A DNA stretch of 64,000 bases from G963668435 sp963668435 (GTDB taxonomy: Bacteria; Latescibacterota; Latescibacteria; Latescibacterales; Latescibacteraceae), in contig CAXXSC010000001.1 in the NCBI GenBank assembly GCA_963668435.2, forward strand, positions 682,001-746,000, given 5' to 3'. Shown here piece after piece: positions 17,483 through 27,159 of this stretch (the stretch's first letter is position 1; each line of letters begins with the position of its first letter). The notes beneath the pieces were generated by a model that saw only the letters and a program-made list of their open reading frames with translations, did not search any database and was not told the origin of the DNA. The position numbers and the translations under genes are program-made.

Positions 17483-18412
17483 ATGGCGAGACCACTCAGT
17501 AAAGTCGCCCCCGGATGGTGGGATTACACAACACTTGATGCCGATCTTCTTGACGAGGCGGCTTCTTTGAGCGCGGAGGATTTGTCCCGGCTTTCACGGC
17601 CGGGATTCACGGTGACTTTTTATGATACGATCGAGGAATTCTATCTTGCGGAGGCCCTTGAATATATCGAGGCTTTCCAGCGTTCCAACGCCGATAATCC
17701 TGCGGGAATCTGCGGGCCAATCGGCCCCACAGAGCAGCTGCCACTGGTCGCGCGCCTGATAAACAGCCTCGGGATAGATGTCCGGGATGCCCATTTCTGG
17801 GGCATGGACGAATGGGTTGAGGACGGCGAACCTGTACCGGAGACACATCCCTTGTCTTTCGCGAAATGCGATCGAGATATGTGTTTCGACAGGATCGATC
17901 CACGGCTCAGGATGCCTGATGAGCACCTCCATTTCCCGACCGGCGATCTCGATGCTTATTCGACTTCTTTCGATGACATAAAATGTGTGCTCATGCAGGG
18001 CGGGCAGGGCGATGTCAAACATTGGGCCTTCAACGATCCGCTCAAACGGGAGGGTGAATTCGCCGATATGCCGCCCGCGCCGGAACGTTACCGTCAGTTG
18101 AAAACCCGTGTCGTCGACCTTCACCCCATGACTGTCATGCAGAACGCGAGAACCTCAGGCGGCGGAAAAGTGTCCGATGTGCCCTCGCAAGCGGCGACTG
18201 TCGGCCCGTATGAGACCTGGAAAACCGAAACTGTCTCGATCTGGCAGGCCGGAACACATGACAATCCTTTCGGACAGCGGCTGACCGCTTTCATGATATC
18301 GAAAGGTATTGCCGACTCGTCTGTACCGATGTCGCTTCTTGCGGATCATCCAAATGTCCGTTTCAATTATTACCGCGGGGGAATCGGTGAAGTCATGACG
18401 GAGCTTCATTGA
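17483..18412 (+). CDS. Glucosamine-6-phosphate deaminase/isomerase-like protein
   Basis: A 309-residue member of the NagB/6-phosphogluconolactonase fold. Recognisable parts are GPIGPTEQLP (phosphate loop region), the WGMDEWV motif (family 'lDEy') and GGQGDVKHWAFNDP, which matches the NagB 'GIGxDGHIAFNEP' loop with the active-site His. The glycines of that loop are altered, so the activity may differ from true NagB. The ATG at 17483, with GGAGG 9 bases upstream, is preferred to a TTG at 17456 that touches the preceding stop. It closes the three-gene amino-sugar-type operon. Confidence 0.75.
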   Translation: MARPLSKVAPGWWDYTTLDADLLDEAASLSAEDLSRLSRPGFTVTFYDTIEEFYLAEALEYIEAFQRSNADNPAGICGPIGPTEQLPLVARLINSLGIDVRDAHFWGMDEWVEDGEPVPETHPLSFAKCDRDMCFDRIDPRLRMPDEHLHFPTGDLDAYSTSFDDIKCVLMQGGQGDVKHWAFNDPLKREGEFADMPPAPERYRQLKTRVVDLHPMTVMQNARTSGGGKVSDVPSQAATVGPYETWKTETVSIWQAGTHDNPFGQRLTAFMISKGIADSSVPMSLLADHPNVRFNYYRGGIGEVMTELH

Positions 18413-18485
18413 TATTCAATTAAATACTGATGTGCAAGACATTGTATTCATATCCTCTGTCCTGTCTCGTAAAAGGAGTGATCCA

Positions 18486-20174
18486 GTGCGTGTGCCCATT
18501 TTTGTGTTGTTTGCCGTAGTTATCCTGCTTTTAATGCCGGTGTGTCTTTCTGCCGGGGAATATACTCTGCCGGAGAATGAAAATCCCTGCGCTGTTGCCA
18601 CATTCGAGTGTCTGGGATTGTACTATACTGTCGGTGATACAGTCTCAGGTCCCTGCCATGTGTCATATCGTGAGGAGGGCACGAGTGATTGGCGTGAGGC
18701 ACAGGATTTATGGTATGATAGCCGCCAGGGGCAGTTCAGGGGAAGCATTGTTGGTCTTGTTCCCGGCACCCGTTACGATGTCAGGTTCGAATATGCAGGT
18801 AAAGAAACAGTCATCCATACGAAGACACGCAGCACTGAAATACCTGTTGGAAAAACGACGTACATTGAAAACGGCGTTTCTGAAGTTGAACTGCACATCA
18901 GCGAGGGCGGCACTGCCGATGCCTGGCATCTTGTCACGCCTGCCGAAAATGGCGTGACTACGATCGATCCTGAAAATTTCCGCGATCACAATATTGTAAT
19001 CGAAGCGGATTTCGTTATTGTCAGGGGATTCGAGCTGAAGAATGCGGCGCGGCATGCCATTGTTATTCGGAAGGGTGTTCAAAATGTCCTGGTCGAGGAC
19101 TGCCGTATCACATACTGGGGCCGGGGAGGCGGCCCGCGCTCTTTCGGGAATTCCGGCGGCTCCGACAGTGCTGTCTATGCCGAGCGGGGCGCAGGCGGGC
19201 TTATCATCCAGCACAATCTGATCGAACATCCGCGTGGTGCGAGTAACGATTGGGATACCGGCCATCCTAACGGTCCGCAGGCTGTGACCATGATTAATTC
19301 GACAGGTGGTAATGTCATACGCTACAACACGATACGCTCGACCGAGGATCATGGTTTCAACGATGCTATCGGCGGCGGCAGTAACTACAGTAATGAGGGC
19401 AGCCCTAACCGGGATTCGGATATTTACGGCAATATCATCACCAATGTCTGGGATGATGCTATCGAGAGCGAGGGGGCGAATATGAATGTCCGCATCTGGG
19501 GCAATTATATCGACCATACGTTCCAGCATATCGCTACCGCCTCGACAACTTTCGGGCCGCTCTATATTTTTCGCAATATTTTCGGGGTCAGCCGCAGAAC
19601 CCATAAGAATCCTCTCGGCGGTAGTATGATCAAGCTTGGCGAACGCGATCCCTATATCGGCGGCGTCAAGTATATCTACCACAATACGGCACTTCAGCCG
19701 CGAGGCGCGTTCAGCGTTTTCAGCGGTCATCCATGCACGAACAATGTGACACGAAATAACATATTCGACTGTCCCGGCACGCTGACAGGCCGTCGCGAAC
19801 CGGCAATTCCCAGTGATCTCGACTACGATCTTTTTTCCGGTATCCATCTTGTCGAGGGATTCGAAAAACATGGAGTCCGCGGGAAACCGGCTTTTGTCGA
19901 GTCGTATGCACTCGAGTTCTATCCTGCGCCGACAACCACGAAAATCGAGTGGGGGCGGACAACTACTATCCACGACGGCCAGAATCTTACGGTGACAGAT
20001 AAGGTCATGACCGTTCCAAATCCTGTCATCGATGCCGGTATAAGACTTCCCAATTTCAATGACGGTTATAAGGGCAACGGGCCCGATCTCGGCGCTTTCG
20101 AGCGTGGTACACCACCGCTGAAATTCGGCCGTCATGCCGATGGCACTCCGAAAAACGCCCCCTGGGAGCGCTGA
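18486..20174 (+). CDS. Secreted parallel beta-helix protein
   Basis: A 562-residue exported protein. I use the GTG at 18486 (AGGAG 7 bases upstream), which gives a compact signal peptide (hydrophobic to about residue 19, ending in a typical A-x-A-like site); the ATG at 18432 would add 18 unlikely residues. An Ig/FnIII-like N-terminal domain (about 25-130) precedes right-handed beta-helix coils (about 160-450; NIVIEADFVIVRGFELKN, NVLVEDCRI, NVIRYNTIRS, DIYGNIITNV). No sorting tail is present, unlike the 952-residue beta-helix protein. A polysaccharide lyase or binding role is possible, but no catalytic residues were assigned. Confidence 0.75.
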   Translation: MRVPIFVLFAVVILLLMPVCLSAGEYTLPENENPCAVATFECLGLYYTVGDTVSGPCHVSYREEGTSDWREAQDLWYDSRQGQFRGSIVGLVPGTRYDVRFEYAGKETVIHTKTRSTEIPVGKTTYIENGVSEVELHISEGGTADAWHLVTPAENGVTTIDPENFRDHNIVIEADFVIVRGFELKNAARHAIVIRKGVQNVLVEDCRITYWGRGGGPRSFGNSGGSDSAVYAERGAGGLIIQHNLIEHPRGASNDWDTGHPNGPQAVTMINSTGGNVIRYNTIRSTEDHGFNDAIGGGSNYSNEGSPNRDSDIYGNIITNVWDDAIESEGANMNVRIWGNYIDHTFQHIATASTTFGPLYIFRNIFGVSRRTHKNPLGGSMIKLGERDPYIGGVKYIYHNTALQPRGAFSVFSGHPCTNNVTRNNIFDCPGTLTGRREPAIPSDLDYDLFSGIHLVEGFEKHGVRGKPAFVESYALEFYPAPTTTKIEWGRTTTIHDGQNLTVTDKVMTVPNPVIDAGIRLPNFNDGYKGNGPDLGAFERGTPPLKFGRHADGTPKNAPWER

Positions 20175-20217
20175 TCTACGAACGAGAAACCTGTTGAATG
20201 CGTTATCAGAACAATAA

Positions 20218-20250
20218 ACGGGACGACGCCATAAAAAGGCACCGTCCCGT
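20218..20250 (-). terminator. Hairpin terminator between converging genes
   Basis: Arms ACGGGACG and CGTCCCGT plus an inner GCC/GGC pair, separated by two mismatches, close an A-rich loop. On the minus strand it is followed by TTTATTGTT about 70 bases after the last gene of the selenium island. It probably terminates that operon. Confidence 0.5.
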
Positions 20251-20318
20251 CAGGGGGGAATGAAAAATTTGAAAATTTGCCAGAAACACTCATTTTGTTA
20301 ACGCGTGTTTTTTGGGCG

Positions 20319-22616
20319 TTATTCAGGTTTTAAATCCAGCATCTGAGTGAGTGCCGTAGCAACAAGCTGAAACGAAGCTTTTTTATAAACGGCGCTGATG
20401 GTACCATCTTTATCGATCATTACACAACTCGGAAAGTTTTGCAGGTTGTAACTGTCTGTCAATGTTTCACTGCTGTCGATAAGGGAATTGAGTGTTATCT
20501 CGTTCTCCTCAAGGTATTCCTTGAGAACTTCGGGATCTTCCTCGTCGAGCACATTGATTGCTATGAGCTCGACATCCATATTTACTTTCTTGAAATACTC
20601 ACTCATCCTGCTGTATTGTTTCATCGGTTCGGCACAACCCTCGCTCCATGAAGCCCAGAACAGAAGAATGCGGATTTTTCCATTGCTGTCCGACAGTTTT
20701 ACTTGGTTGCCGTCGAGATCGGGTAATGTGAAATCCGGCGCTGGTTTGCCGACCAGGCGCTTGTTCCGCACTTTTGTAACCATGCCGGTGAGCCTGTTGC
20801 TCATCTCGACATCTCCCGGCGGCATGAACGAGAAATACTTCGTATCGTATTCCCGGTCGAACTCAATGCCCATATGCTTGAGTGAGACATCGACCGTTCC
20901 CGTCATTTCGGCTTTCACTTCATCTTTCATGACAGCGTCAATCTCGTCGAGTGGAAGCGTATAAGATACTTCCCGGATGCTGTAATCGTTCTTGTCAATC
21001 AAGAGCCTGATCGTGCCGTTTTTGTGGATGACAGGTGAGAAATCGACAAAACTCAAGTAGCGGCTTGTCGGATTGAGACGGTCAAATGGTTTGACAACCT
21101 CGATGATACTGACCGGTCTGCCATCGAAAACATCTTCGCCCTTTTCCGTAATCGATACACTGTTTTTTATCAGGGTGTCAAACGCATTTTCATCCAGTAT
21201 GAAAAGAAAATCGAGGCTGTTGCCATCGGTCTGCCAGGTGAGAATACTGTTCATGGAGATCGAAATACGTTTGAGATTTTCTGATGTGAATGTGGTGTAT
21301 AATTCCTCATAGTTGTTGTAAATTGAGTACATTTTGCTATCATTGTACTGCGAGAGACCGCCGCTTTCTGTCGGTGTCAAACACTCGAAGCGCATCAGGT
21401 CGGGGCGTTGGTACGTGATGGAATAGGGGATTTTTTCAATCCATGTTTCGCCGTCACGATGGTGTGTGAGCTCGATGAGCGTAAAATCAGTGTAACTTTT
21501 CATGTTTTTATAATGTTCGACCGCTTTTACAAGAATATCGGGGTAGCGGGTATATTTCGGTTTCAGTTTAACACTGCTTGTTTTCCCCTGGCGGACTGTG
21601 ACTTTTTTGAGCGTAACAGCGTCGAGTCCCTGCATAGGCGAGGTTTTTAGTTCATAGCTGCCGGGAGGCATAAGTATTTTGAACTCGCCGTTTGCATCGG
21701 AGACACCCTGGCGCAAGTACTCGTCGTTTTGAAGAATTTCGAACTTGAATTGGGAGAACGGGCCGCGGGCCTTACTGTCTGTCACCTTACCTGCGAGCGT
21801 CCCCATGCTTTCGATGCTGCCGCCGAGAGTGACTTCACCAAGAGTGTCAGCATTGAAGAATTTATATGGTTTGTACTTGCTCCAACCCACCCACGCCGGG
21901 CGTTCCCTGGGTCTTTCATCACTGGTGTCGGAGTCGTTGATGATTACATCGAGGCCGATTTTCATGCCTTTTTCAAGTGTTGTCGGCTGGTCAGGATAGT
22001 GCTCGAACAGCTCAACAGCCCACTCGTAAATAGTAATGTTGCCTTCCCGTGAAACGGCGCATGAGGTCCGGGTTTTTGTCACGTCACCACCGGCCATACG
22101 GAATGCTACCGGTTTGGGTGCACCGGGCCTTTCGCGGTCATAGCTGCCGCCGGGTGTGGCTTGGACATATTGGATTGCGGCCATTTTTGTGGCGTCAAAA
22201 CCTACGCCGCGTTCAGGGGTTACAACACGGCCTTTTCTTTTGCCTTCGGTATATATTTCGCAGCCGTCAACAGACGAATATCCGAAACCATTGGCCTGGA
22301 CATCATCTCTGACAACCACCGCGACATGCAGGAAATTAGTGGCAAGGTTGTAACCGACCATGAAATAGGCGTGAAGGTCTTCGCTGGTCATCAGGTCGGC
22401 ATGATCGATGTCGGTGGGGCCATAAGCCTGTCCGTGATTGAGGATATAATTGCGCTCAAGACCGTCCGGCCAGTCGCTGAGATCACCGTCGATAACGATG
22501 TTTTCGAGATGAACAGCGGTGACCGCGGGAACATCAGCTGTTCCTGCGAATGCGCTTGATGAGATCATGCAGAGACATAAGAAAGTCAGTGTTACGGCGA
22601 AATTCAGTAGTTTCAT
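20319..22616 (-). CDS. Secreted CBM9-like / LolA-like / TlpA-like multidomain protein
   Basis: A 765-residue exported protein. The ATG at 22616 follows GGGAGAGG and opens a signal peptide. Domains in order: a CBM9/DOMON-like sandwich (about 30-250; IDGDLSDWPDG), a carboxypeptidase-regulatory-like Ig domain (about 260-335; GTLAGKVTD, SDANGEFKILMPPGSYEL), a LolA/DUF2092-like barrel (about 340-600), and a C-terminal AhpC/TSA-TlpA redoxin domain (about 620-765; GKPAPDFTLPDLDG). In the redoxin domain the usual WCxxC is WSEGC, so only one active-site cysteine remains. It ends the island behind two proposed selenoproteins and may be their redox partner. The fusion is unusual. Confidence 0.75.
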   Translation of the reverse strand: MKLLNFAVTLTFLCLCMISSSAFAGTADVPAVTAVHLENIVIDGDLSDWPDGLERNYILNHGQAYGPTDIDHADLMTSEDLHAYFMVGYNLATNFLHVAVVVRDDVQANGFGYSSVDGCEIYTEGKRKGRVVTPERGVGFDATKMAAIQYVQATPGGSYDRERPGAPKPVAFRMAGGDVTKTRTSCAVSREGNITIYEWAVELFEHYPDQPTTLEKGMKIGLDVIINDSDTSDERPRERPAWVGWSKYKPYKFFNADTLGEVTLGGSIESMGTLAGKVTDSKARGPFSQFKFEILQNDEYLRQGVSDANGEFKILMPPGSYELKTSPMQGLDAVTLKKVTVRQGKTSSVKLKPKYTRYPDILVKAVEHYKNMKSYTDFTLIELTHHRDGETWIEKIPYSITYQRPDLMRFECLTPTESGGLSQYNDSKMYSIYNNYEELYTTFTSENLKRISISMNSILTWQTDGNSLDFLFILDENAFDTLIKNSVSITEKGEDVFDGRPVSIIEVVKPFDRLNPTSRYLSFVDFSPVIHKNGTIRLLIDKNDYSIREVSYTLPLDEIDAVMKDEVKAEMTGTVDVSLKHMGIEFDREYDTKYFSFMPPGDVEMSNRLTGMVTKVRNKRLVGKPAPDFTLPDLDGNQVKLSDSNGKIRILLFWASWSEGCAEPMKQYSRMSEYFKKVNMDVELIAINVLDEEDPEVLKEYLEENEITLNSLIDSSETLTDSYNLQNFPSCVMIDKDGTISAVYKKASFQLVATALTQMLDLKPE

Positions 22617-22707
22617 GGCCTCTCCCGTGCTTGATAATGTTGAAAACGACAATAGATCGATAACTAATTCTCTACTTTCGGCGTGGCTGCTGCTGAAAAT
22701 TGTCGCG

Positions 22708-22742
22708 GTGAGCGCTGCAGCTTATCATTCTGCAGCGCTCAC
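22708..22742 (-). terminator. Strong 13-bp hairpin downstream of selenoprotein gene
   Basis: A perfect stem GTGAGCGCTGCAG/CTGCAGCGCTCAC with a 9-nt loop, 30 bases after the TAA that ends the extended selenoprotein reading frame. The U-tract after it is weak (CAATTTTC), so it may be an attenuator that lowers expression of the following fusion-protein gene. Confidence 0.5.
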
Positions 22743-22772
22743 TGTCGCCCGACCCCGCCACACCCATGTTCC

Positions 22773-24206
22773 TTATTGTATTGTTATTGTATGGCGTTCG
22801 TTTTTGGTCTCGAACGGCCCGACTTTATAGCTTGTCAGGACAAAATAATCGCCTTTTTCCTTTTGGCCGACCCATGCGGCCGAGCAGGTAAAGCTTCAAC
22901 CATACTCGAAAGTGCCGCGGGCAACCAGTTCACCGTCTGATTTGACAATGCGGTAGCGCGGCTCTTTCGGATAAGAGCCAGTCTTCTTTGACAGGGGAAT
23001 TTTTGTGTTGCTGCCCTCGGAATGAGCAATCATTGTGACCTGCTCGTCATTACTTCCCCTTGTAACAAAGGTTAGTATCGTGTTGCCTGAACCGCGTCTG
23101 TCATCACGATGAACCTGAGGCGTGAAAGGCTCTCCGAAAGTCAGTGTCGGATTCACGCCTTCACCGACACGTACCGCTAGCGCCTCCTGGGCGCCAGTGG
23201 CGGTAACTTCCCACCTGTCGCCCTGATCGTCATTTTTCGCGATCCGGTAGTCGATGAGCCGGTAATTTCCTGCCGGAAGCGAGAGTGAGCTGTCGTCACA
23301 GTTGCGGGCGACAACAATGCTGCCGTCATCATCGTTCAATAATGCGATCTCGATCGGTTTGAAGGAGAGAGCCAGCGGAAATAATTTCTCTGTCGCTTCC
23401 GTCAGGGTAATAAGGCGTTTCCCCATGTCGATATTGAGCCGGTACAGCGAAGATCCGATATACAGCCATTCCCCGTACGGCTGGTTATCTGTATAACCCA
23501 GCTCGCCGGTGTCCATATAAATCTCGTCAGAGCCCAACTCCATGAGTTTGATATTGTTCCTGCCCGGCGAGTCTCTCAGCTCTCCCTTGTCGGTAAAGCT
23601 GCCGTTGATATTTGTATCGTTGAGCATAAGCGAATATGTTTTGCCATTGACCTCAAACTCGCCTCTGAATACACTGGCTCCGTAGAGATATACCTGTGTA
23701 TAATCGAGTGTCTTTTTGCCGTCTTTTTCGACAATATGACCTGATATGCGGAGTTGGATGCTATAGGGGACTTCCCCTCCATCGACAGTGACACTGATAT
23801 CTATCGACGAGAATGAGCATTCAAAAAATCCGTTGTTGTTTCTTCTTTCATCCCTGGTGCCATCGATCGGTTTTTCTTCCGCGAGATCGCCGTCGTTATC
23901 CATGTCAATATATATGCGGCTATAACCGTTGGCATCATTTTCCTTTTCATCGAAAACAATCAAGAAGCTTTTATCACCCATTTTATGCAGGAGATAAAGC
24001 GGTGTTTCCGCATTCAGGGCCGGGAGTTTCCAGTTACCCTCCGGAATCTCCTTGACGGGCATGGTGAAGACGTGCCCTACAGGCCGTAACTTGCTGCGGT
24101 CATTTGATTTGTCGATGAATTTGAGAGGCACCTCGATTGTTTCTGCCGAAGCCGTAATGCTCCAGAAGAATGCCGCACAAAGTGCCAGGTTCAGTATTTT
24201 TCCCAT
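22773..24206 (-). CDS. Proposed secreted selenoprotein (in-frame UGA = Sec437)
   Basis: A 477-residue exported protein if the TGA at 22896-22898 is read as selenocysteine; conventional calling would stop at residue 436. The ATG at 24206 follows GGAGG and gives a signal peptide. The body is beta-rich with an acidic calcium-loop-like segment (YIDMDNDGDLAEE, about residue 100). Around the UGA the sequence reads GTFEYG-U-SFTCSAAW, then 30 more residues to TAA. The neighbouring gene has GTFRYG-U-GGTCSYSW at the same place, so homology continues across the UGA. A 5-bp hairpin with loop CATGGGT follows 14 nt after the UGA. The U-x3-C pair is a plausible redox site. I recognise no described family. 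Confidence 0.8.
22865..22898 (-). promoter_or_regulatory. Proposed bacterial SECIS element 1
   Basis: UGA (22896-22898), 14-nt spacer, 5-bp stem GGCCG/CGGCC (22877-22881 with 22865-22869) and 7-nt loop CAUGGGU. Geometry matches the other two elements exactly, with unrelated stem bases. The loop starts 19 nt after the UGA, within the range known for bacterial SECIS hairpins. Confidence 0.75.
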
Positions 24207-24222
24207 ACGCCCCTCCTGTAAA

Positions 24223-26220
24223 TTAACGGATTTCGTCTGAATCTCCGGATATGACACATTTCATGCGTTGCCGGTAAAAACTGTTGAAAGCTGTGAGAAT
24301 GAGATATGGTGATATAATCAAATACATGATAAGACCGTATATAACGCTGACCAGCAGAATAGGCAGGATCATTCCATTATTGATAATTGAGCGGAAATGT
24401 GAGACAAACATAGACAGTGTCATGAAGACCATGATGATGAGCGGAAGCCATATATTCAATCGGAAGAAATTGAACTGTTTCCTTACGATTGCCCCTGCTC
24501 CGCTCAGACCGCCAAGAATGGATACCGTGCCAAGCAGGTAAAACTTGACAGGACGGAATTCCTGAACACCGTAAGTCAGAACGATAAACACACCGGTCAG
24601 AATGAAAATACCCGCAGAAATGCTGATTTTTATATGCCATTCCGTGTCTTCCAGAATGTCGCCGAAGAGCCATAGAAAGGCCAGCGCCAGTGACAGTGAT
24701 GCGATTACATCACCGAAACCGAAAGTGGATAATGACGCTGTTGTTCCGATAATGAGCGCCACAATCTGCAGAAAACCGAGCGGTATGAGCAATGCTGCCG
24801 CGCGCCATGACCGGTTTTGCTCTGGAACCATGAGCAAAGCAAGCAACAGCCAGACCGCTGTCTTAACCAGAATCCGGGTAATCAGCCATGACAGTTTCCA
24901 TTCGAAATAGACCGGTGCTCCCTCTTTGGGGCCAAGATCGCCGATGGAATGGATGGCGACTATTTTCAGTTTTCCGTGTACTGTGGGGGGTACTCGCCAT
25001 GAGTACGAACAGGTGCCGCCTCAGCCATAGCGGAAGGTGCCGGTGGCTACCTTCCGGTCGTTTTTATATATGGCGAACTGTGGGGTTCCGCTCCATGAAG
25101 TTGTATAGCGGTGGCGGAATTCGGTGCTGTCGACACCGACAAGTTTATACTTGAGAACAAGGTTAGCACCACGTTTTTCTACGCTAATGGAATTATTGAG
25201 AGGCCCGCCAATCTTAAGCGGCACAGTCTCATTCGGGAGGATTTCAATCTGTTGTGTCCGTGTTGCATCGAGACTGCCGTCACCCATATAATATTTCTGC
25301 ATGTGGTACTTGCCTGCCGGGACAGGTGTTTCACCGGATGGATTCTGAAGGATGGCGAGATTAGTGGTTTTCCCATCCTTTGTGTATAACAGCATCCTAT
25401 CGACTTTTCCCTCGATGTCGAGTGTGCCCATGGGGCTTTCAAACTGTTCGAGTTCAAGCATGAGCTTTGTCTGGCCGCTACCGTCTACGGTGAAGGCGAA
25501 ACCGATTGATATGTTTTTGTCATTGATGAAGATAGAGTTGGGTATCGAGTGACGGTCAACCCCGATAAATCTGGTCTTGAATCGATGATTTAATTTTCTT
25601 TTGGGCATAATATGACAAATATCGCCGTCGTCGATAATCCCGTTGAGATTGTCACAGACTGCGATCACCCACTTTTCGCCGCCGATGTCAATGCCGGTCT
25701 CCCAGCCCGAATTAATAACAGCGTAACCACTGGCAGTTTTGTGAGGTCTCTTGAGCTGGAGGCTGACATGATAATCGATAGTACCGTTTTTGTGCGGCAG
25801 TGAAAGCACAACATCATCGAAATGTTGTGCACGTGGATTTATAGATCCGTGGTTGATCGATGCGGGCGCTTCGTCGGTCAGGTCAAAATTCCTGTTATGG
25901 TCGAGATAGAGTGTTGCATGATCGACATCCCACGCGAAACAGATATACGTCTTCCTGTTCAACCCGAGAGGAATAACGCCATATACGATATCCGTACCCA
26001 GGTATTCGGGTTCTTTCCTGAACTTGACCTCCTGGCCTTCGATCTTGAGGGCAATACGGTTGAAGAATCCTTCGGGCCGGGGGACCATACGCAGCGATCC
26101 GCCGTCTTCCAACATGTCGATGCTGTCATGGGAAGTTTCGGCGAATGTAATGACAGCATCCGCAGGGGAAGAATAAATAAGGGTACACAGGAGTATAAGA
26201 TGTAGTATTATTTGTTTCAT
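24223..26220 (-). CDS. Proposed membrane selenoprotein (in-frame UGA = Sec400)
   Basis: A 665-residue protein spanning what would otherwise be called two genes. The ATG at 26220 begins a signal peptide (MKQIILHLILLCTLIYSS). An exported beta-rich domain (to about 395) with the YLDHNRNFDLTDEAP loop resembles the adjacent selenoprotein. The in-frame TGA at 25021-25023 lies in GTFRYG-U-GGTCSYSWRVP. The frame then stays open through a linker into about seven hydrophobic helices (residues about 445-650), ending ISGDSDEIR. The only visible start for a separate membrane gene (TTG at 24846) falls inside the first helix, which argues for one continuous product. A hairpin with loop CATGGCG follows 14 nt after the UGA. 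U400 and C404 may form a selenenylsulfide. Confidence 0.82.
24990..25023 (-). promoter_or_regulatory. Proposed bacterial SECIS element 2
   Basis: UGA (25021-25023), 14-nt spacer, 5-bp stem GUACU/AGUAC (25002-25006 with 24990-24994) and 7-nt loop CAUGGCG, whose outer C and G can add a sixth pair. Same geometry as elements 1 and 3, different stem sequence. Confidence 0.78.
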
Positions 26221-26287
26221 AATGTCAATGTAATACGAAATCGCCAAAAAGCAAGAAATAATTCTCGCTAATTGCGGTCTTGTGTCG

Positions 26288-27052
26288 TTACTTTCTGGGG
26301 CACAGTGTTTTACAGTCATGGCAAACAATGCAGTCGAGGGCCCTGTTTGCGGGTTCTCCCTCGGCGAATCGCTCAGATGGATGAACATCCGCAGGACAGC
26401 CTTTATCGCACTTGCCGCAAGAGACACAGTTTTTTTTCGGTGGTCCGACTTTCCAGAAACTGAAATGGTTCAACGGTGCCATGAGTGCTCCGATGGGACA
26501 GAATACCTTGCAGAAAAAACGGCTTGAAAAGACGACCGCTGCGAGAATGAACACAAGAAACAGGAGCTTTACCATATTCGTGGTGCTGATCGTGCCGAAA
26601 CCGGCAATAAAGAGATTGGGTACGGTTACCTGCAGCGCCGAGGACGGGCAGATACGGCAGAATGTATAGAGTGTTTCTTCGCCGAGGAACCACGGGATCA
26701 GGAACACCGTGATCACGAGTATGAAATATTTGATAGAGAACATCCATTTGGGCGGTGTGATTTCCGGTGTTTTGATCTTGTGCAGCATGTCCTGTATAAA
26801 TCCGAAAGGGCATATCCAACCGCAGAAAAGCCGTCCTGCGATCACGCCGATGAGCAGTACTGTACCCAGTGCCAGAAGCGGGAAAAGGTGATAGCCGGAA
26901 TAATGCACAAAAACGCCGATAGGACAGGCAAACCACGACAGCCAGCAGCTGTGGCATGACAGCACCGGATTGCAGAACCATTTTGCCTGTGGTCCCCACG
27001 AACTGTGAAGCAGTATAAGCGATACGAACTGTGTAAGATGGCGTTTCAGCAT
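26288..27052 (-). CDS. NapH/NosR-like membrane polyferredoxin
   Basis: A 254-residue integral membrane iron-sulfur protein with about four to five helices. Conserved membrane-face cysteine motifs are CGWICPFGF and CKVFCPIGA, each the C-x3-CP type typical of NapH/NosR/CcoG relatives. The C-terminus carries two [4Fe-4S] motifs (CVSCGKCDKGCP and CIVCHDCKTLCP). Such proteins move electrons between the cytoplasm or quinone pool and exported partners. The ATG at 27052 follows AGAGGA; the frame extends upstream through a tandem repeat that is probably non-coding. It sits between selenoprotein genes, so it may supply them with electrons (inferred). Confidence 0.82.
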   Translation of the reverse strand: MLKRHLTQFVSLILLHSSWGPQAKWFCNPVLSCHSCWLSWFACPIGVFVHYSGYHLFPLLALGTVLLIGVIAGRLFCGWICPFGFIQDMLHKIKTPEITPPKWMFSIKYFILVITVFLIPWFLGEETLYTFCRICPSSALQVTVPNLFIAGFGTISTTNMVKLLFLVFILAAVVFSSRFFCKVFCPIGALMAPLNHFSFWKVGPPKKNCVSCGKCDKGCPADVHPSERFAEGEPANRALDCIVCHDCKTLCPRK

Positions 27053-27085
27053 TTTCCTCTTGTCCTTACCCGCAATTCCGGTAAC

Positions 27086-27113
27086 TTTTACCTGACACCT
27101 TTTACCTGACACC
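27086..27113 (+). repeat. Tandem 14-bp direct repeat
   Basis: Two perfect head-to-tail copies of TTTTACCTGACACC (27086-27099 and 27100-27113), followed by a partial copy (TGACA). They lie in the short gap between the small selenoprotein gene and the polyferredoxin gene. Confidence 0.7.
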
Positions 27114-27125
27114 TGACATTCGAAT

Positions 27126-27159
27126 GCGGCCGCCGTGACCGCTAAAGATACTACTGTCA
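27126..27159 (-). promoter_or_regulatory. Proposed bacterial SECIS element 3
   Basis: UGA (27157-27159), 14-nt spacer, 5-bp stem GCGGU/GCCGC with one U-G pair (27138-27142 with 27126-27130) and 7-nt loop CACGGCG; the outer C and G can extend the stem. Most of it lies beyond the TAG that ends the protein, so it is free of coding constraint, yet it keeps the geometry of elements 1 and 2. Confidence 0.72.

Noticed and set aside
22773..22898. Pseudogene or sequencing error explaining the TGA
   Set aside because: Three independent genes show the same TGA plus 14-nt plus hairpin layout, and two share homologous sequence beyond the stop.
24223..24846. Separate membrane-protein gene starting at TTG 24846
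   Set aside because: The start falls inside a transmembrane helix and the frame is continuous with the upstream selenoprotein through the TGA.
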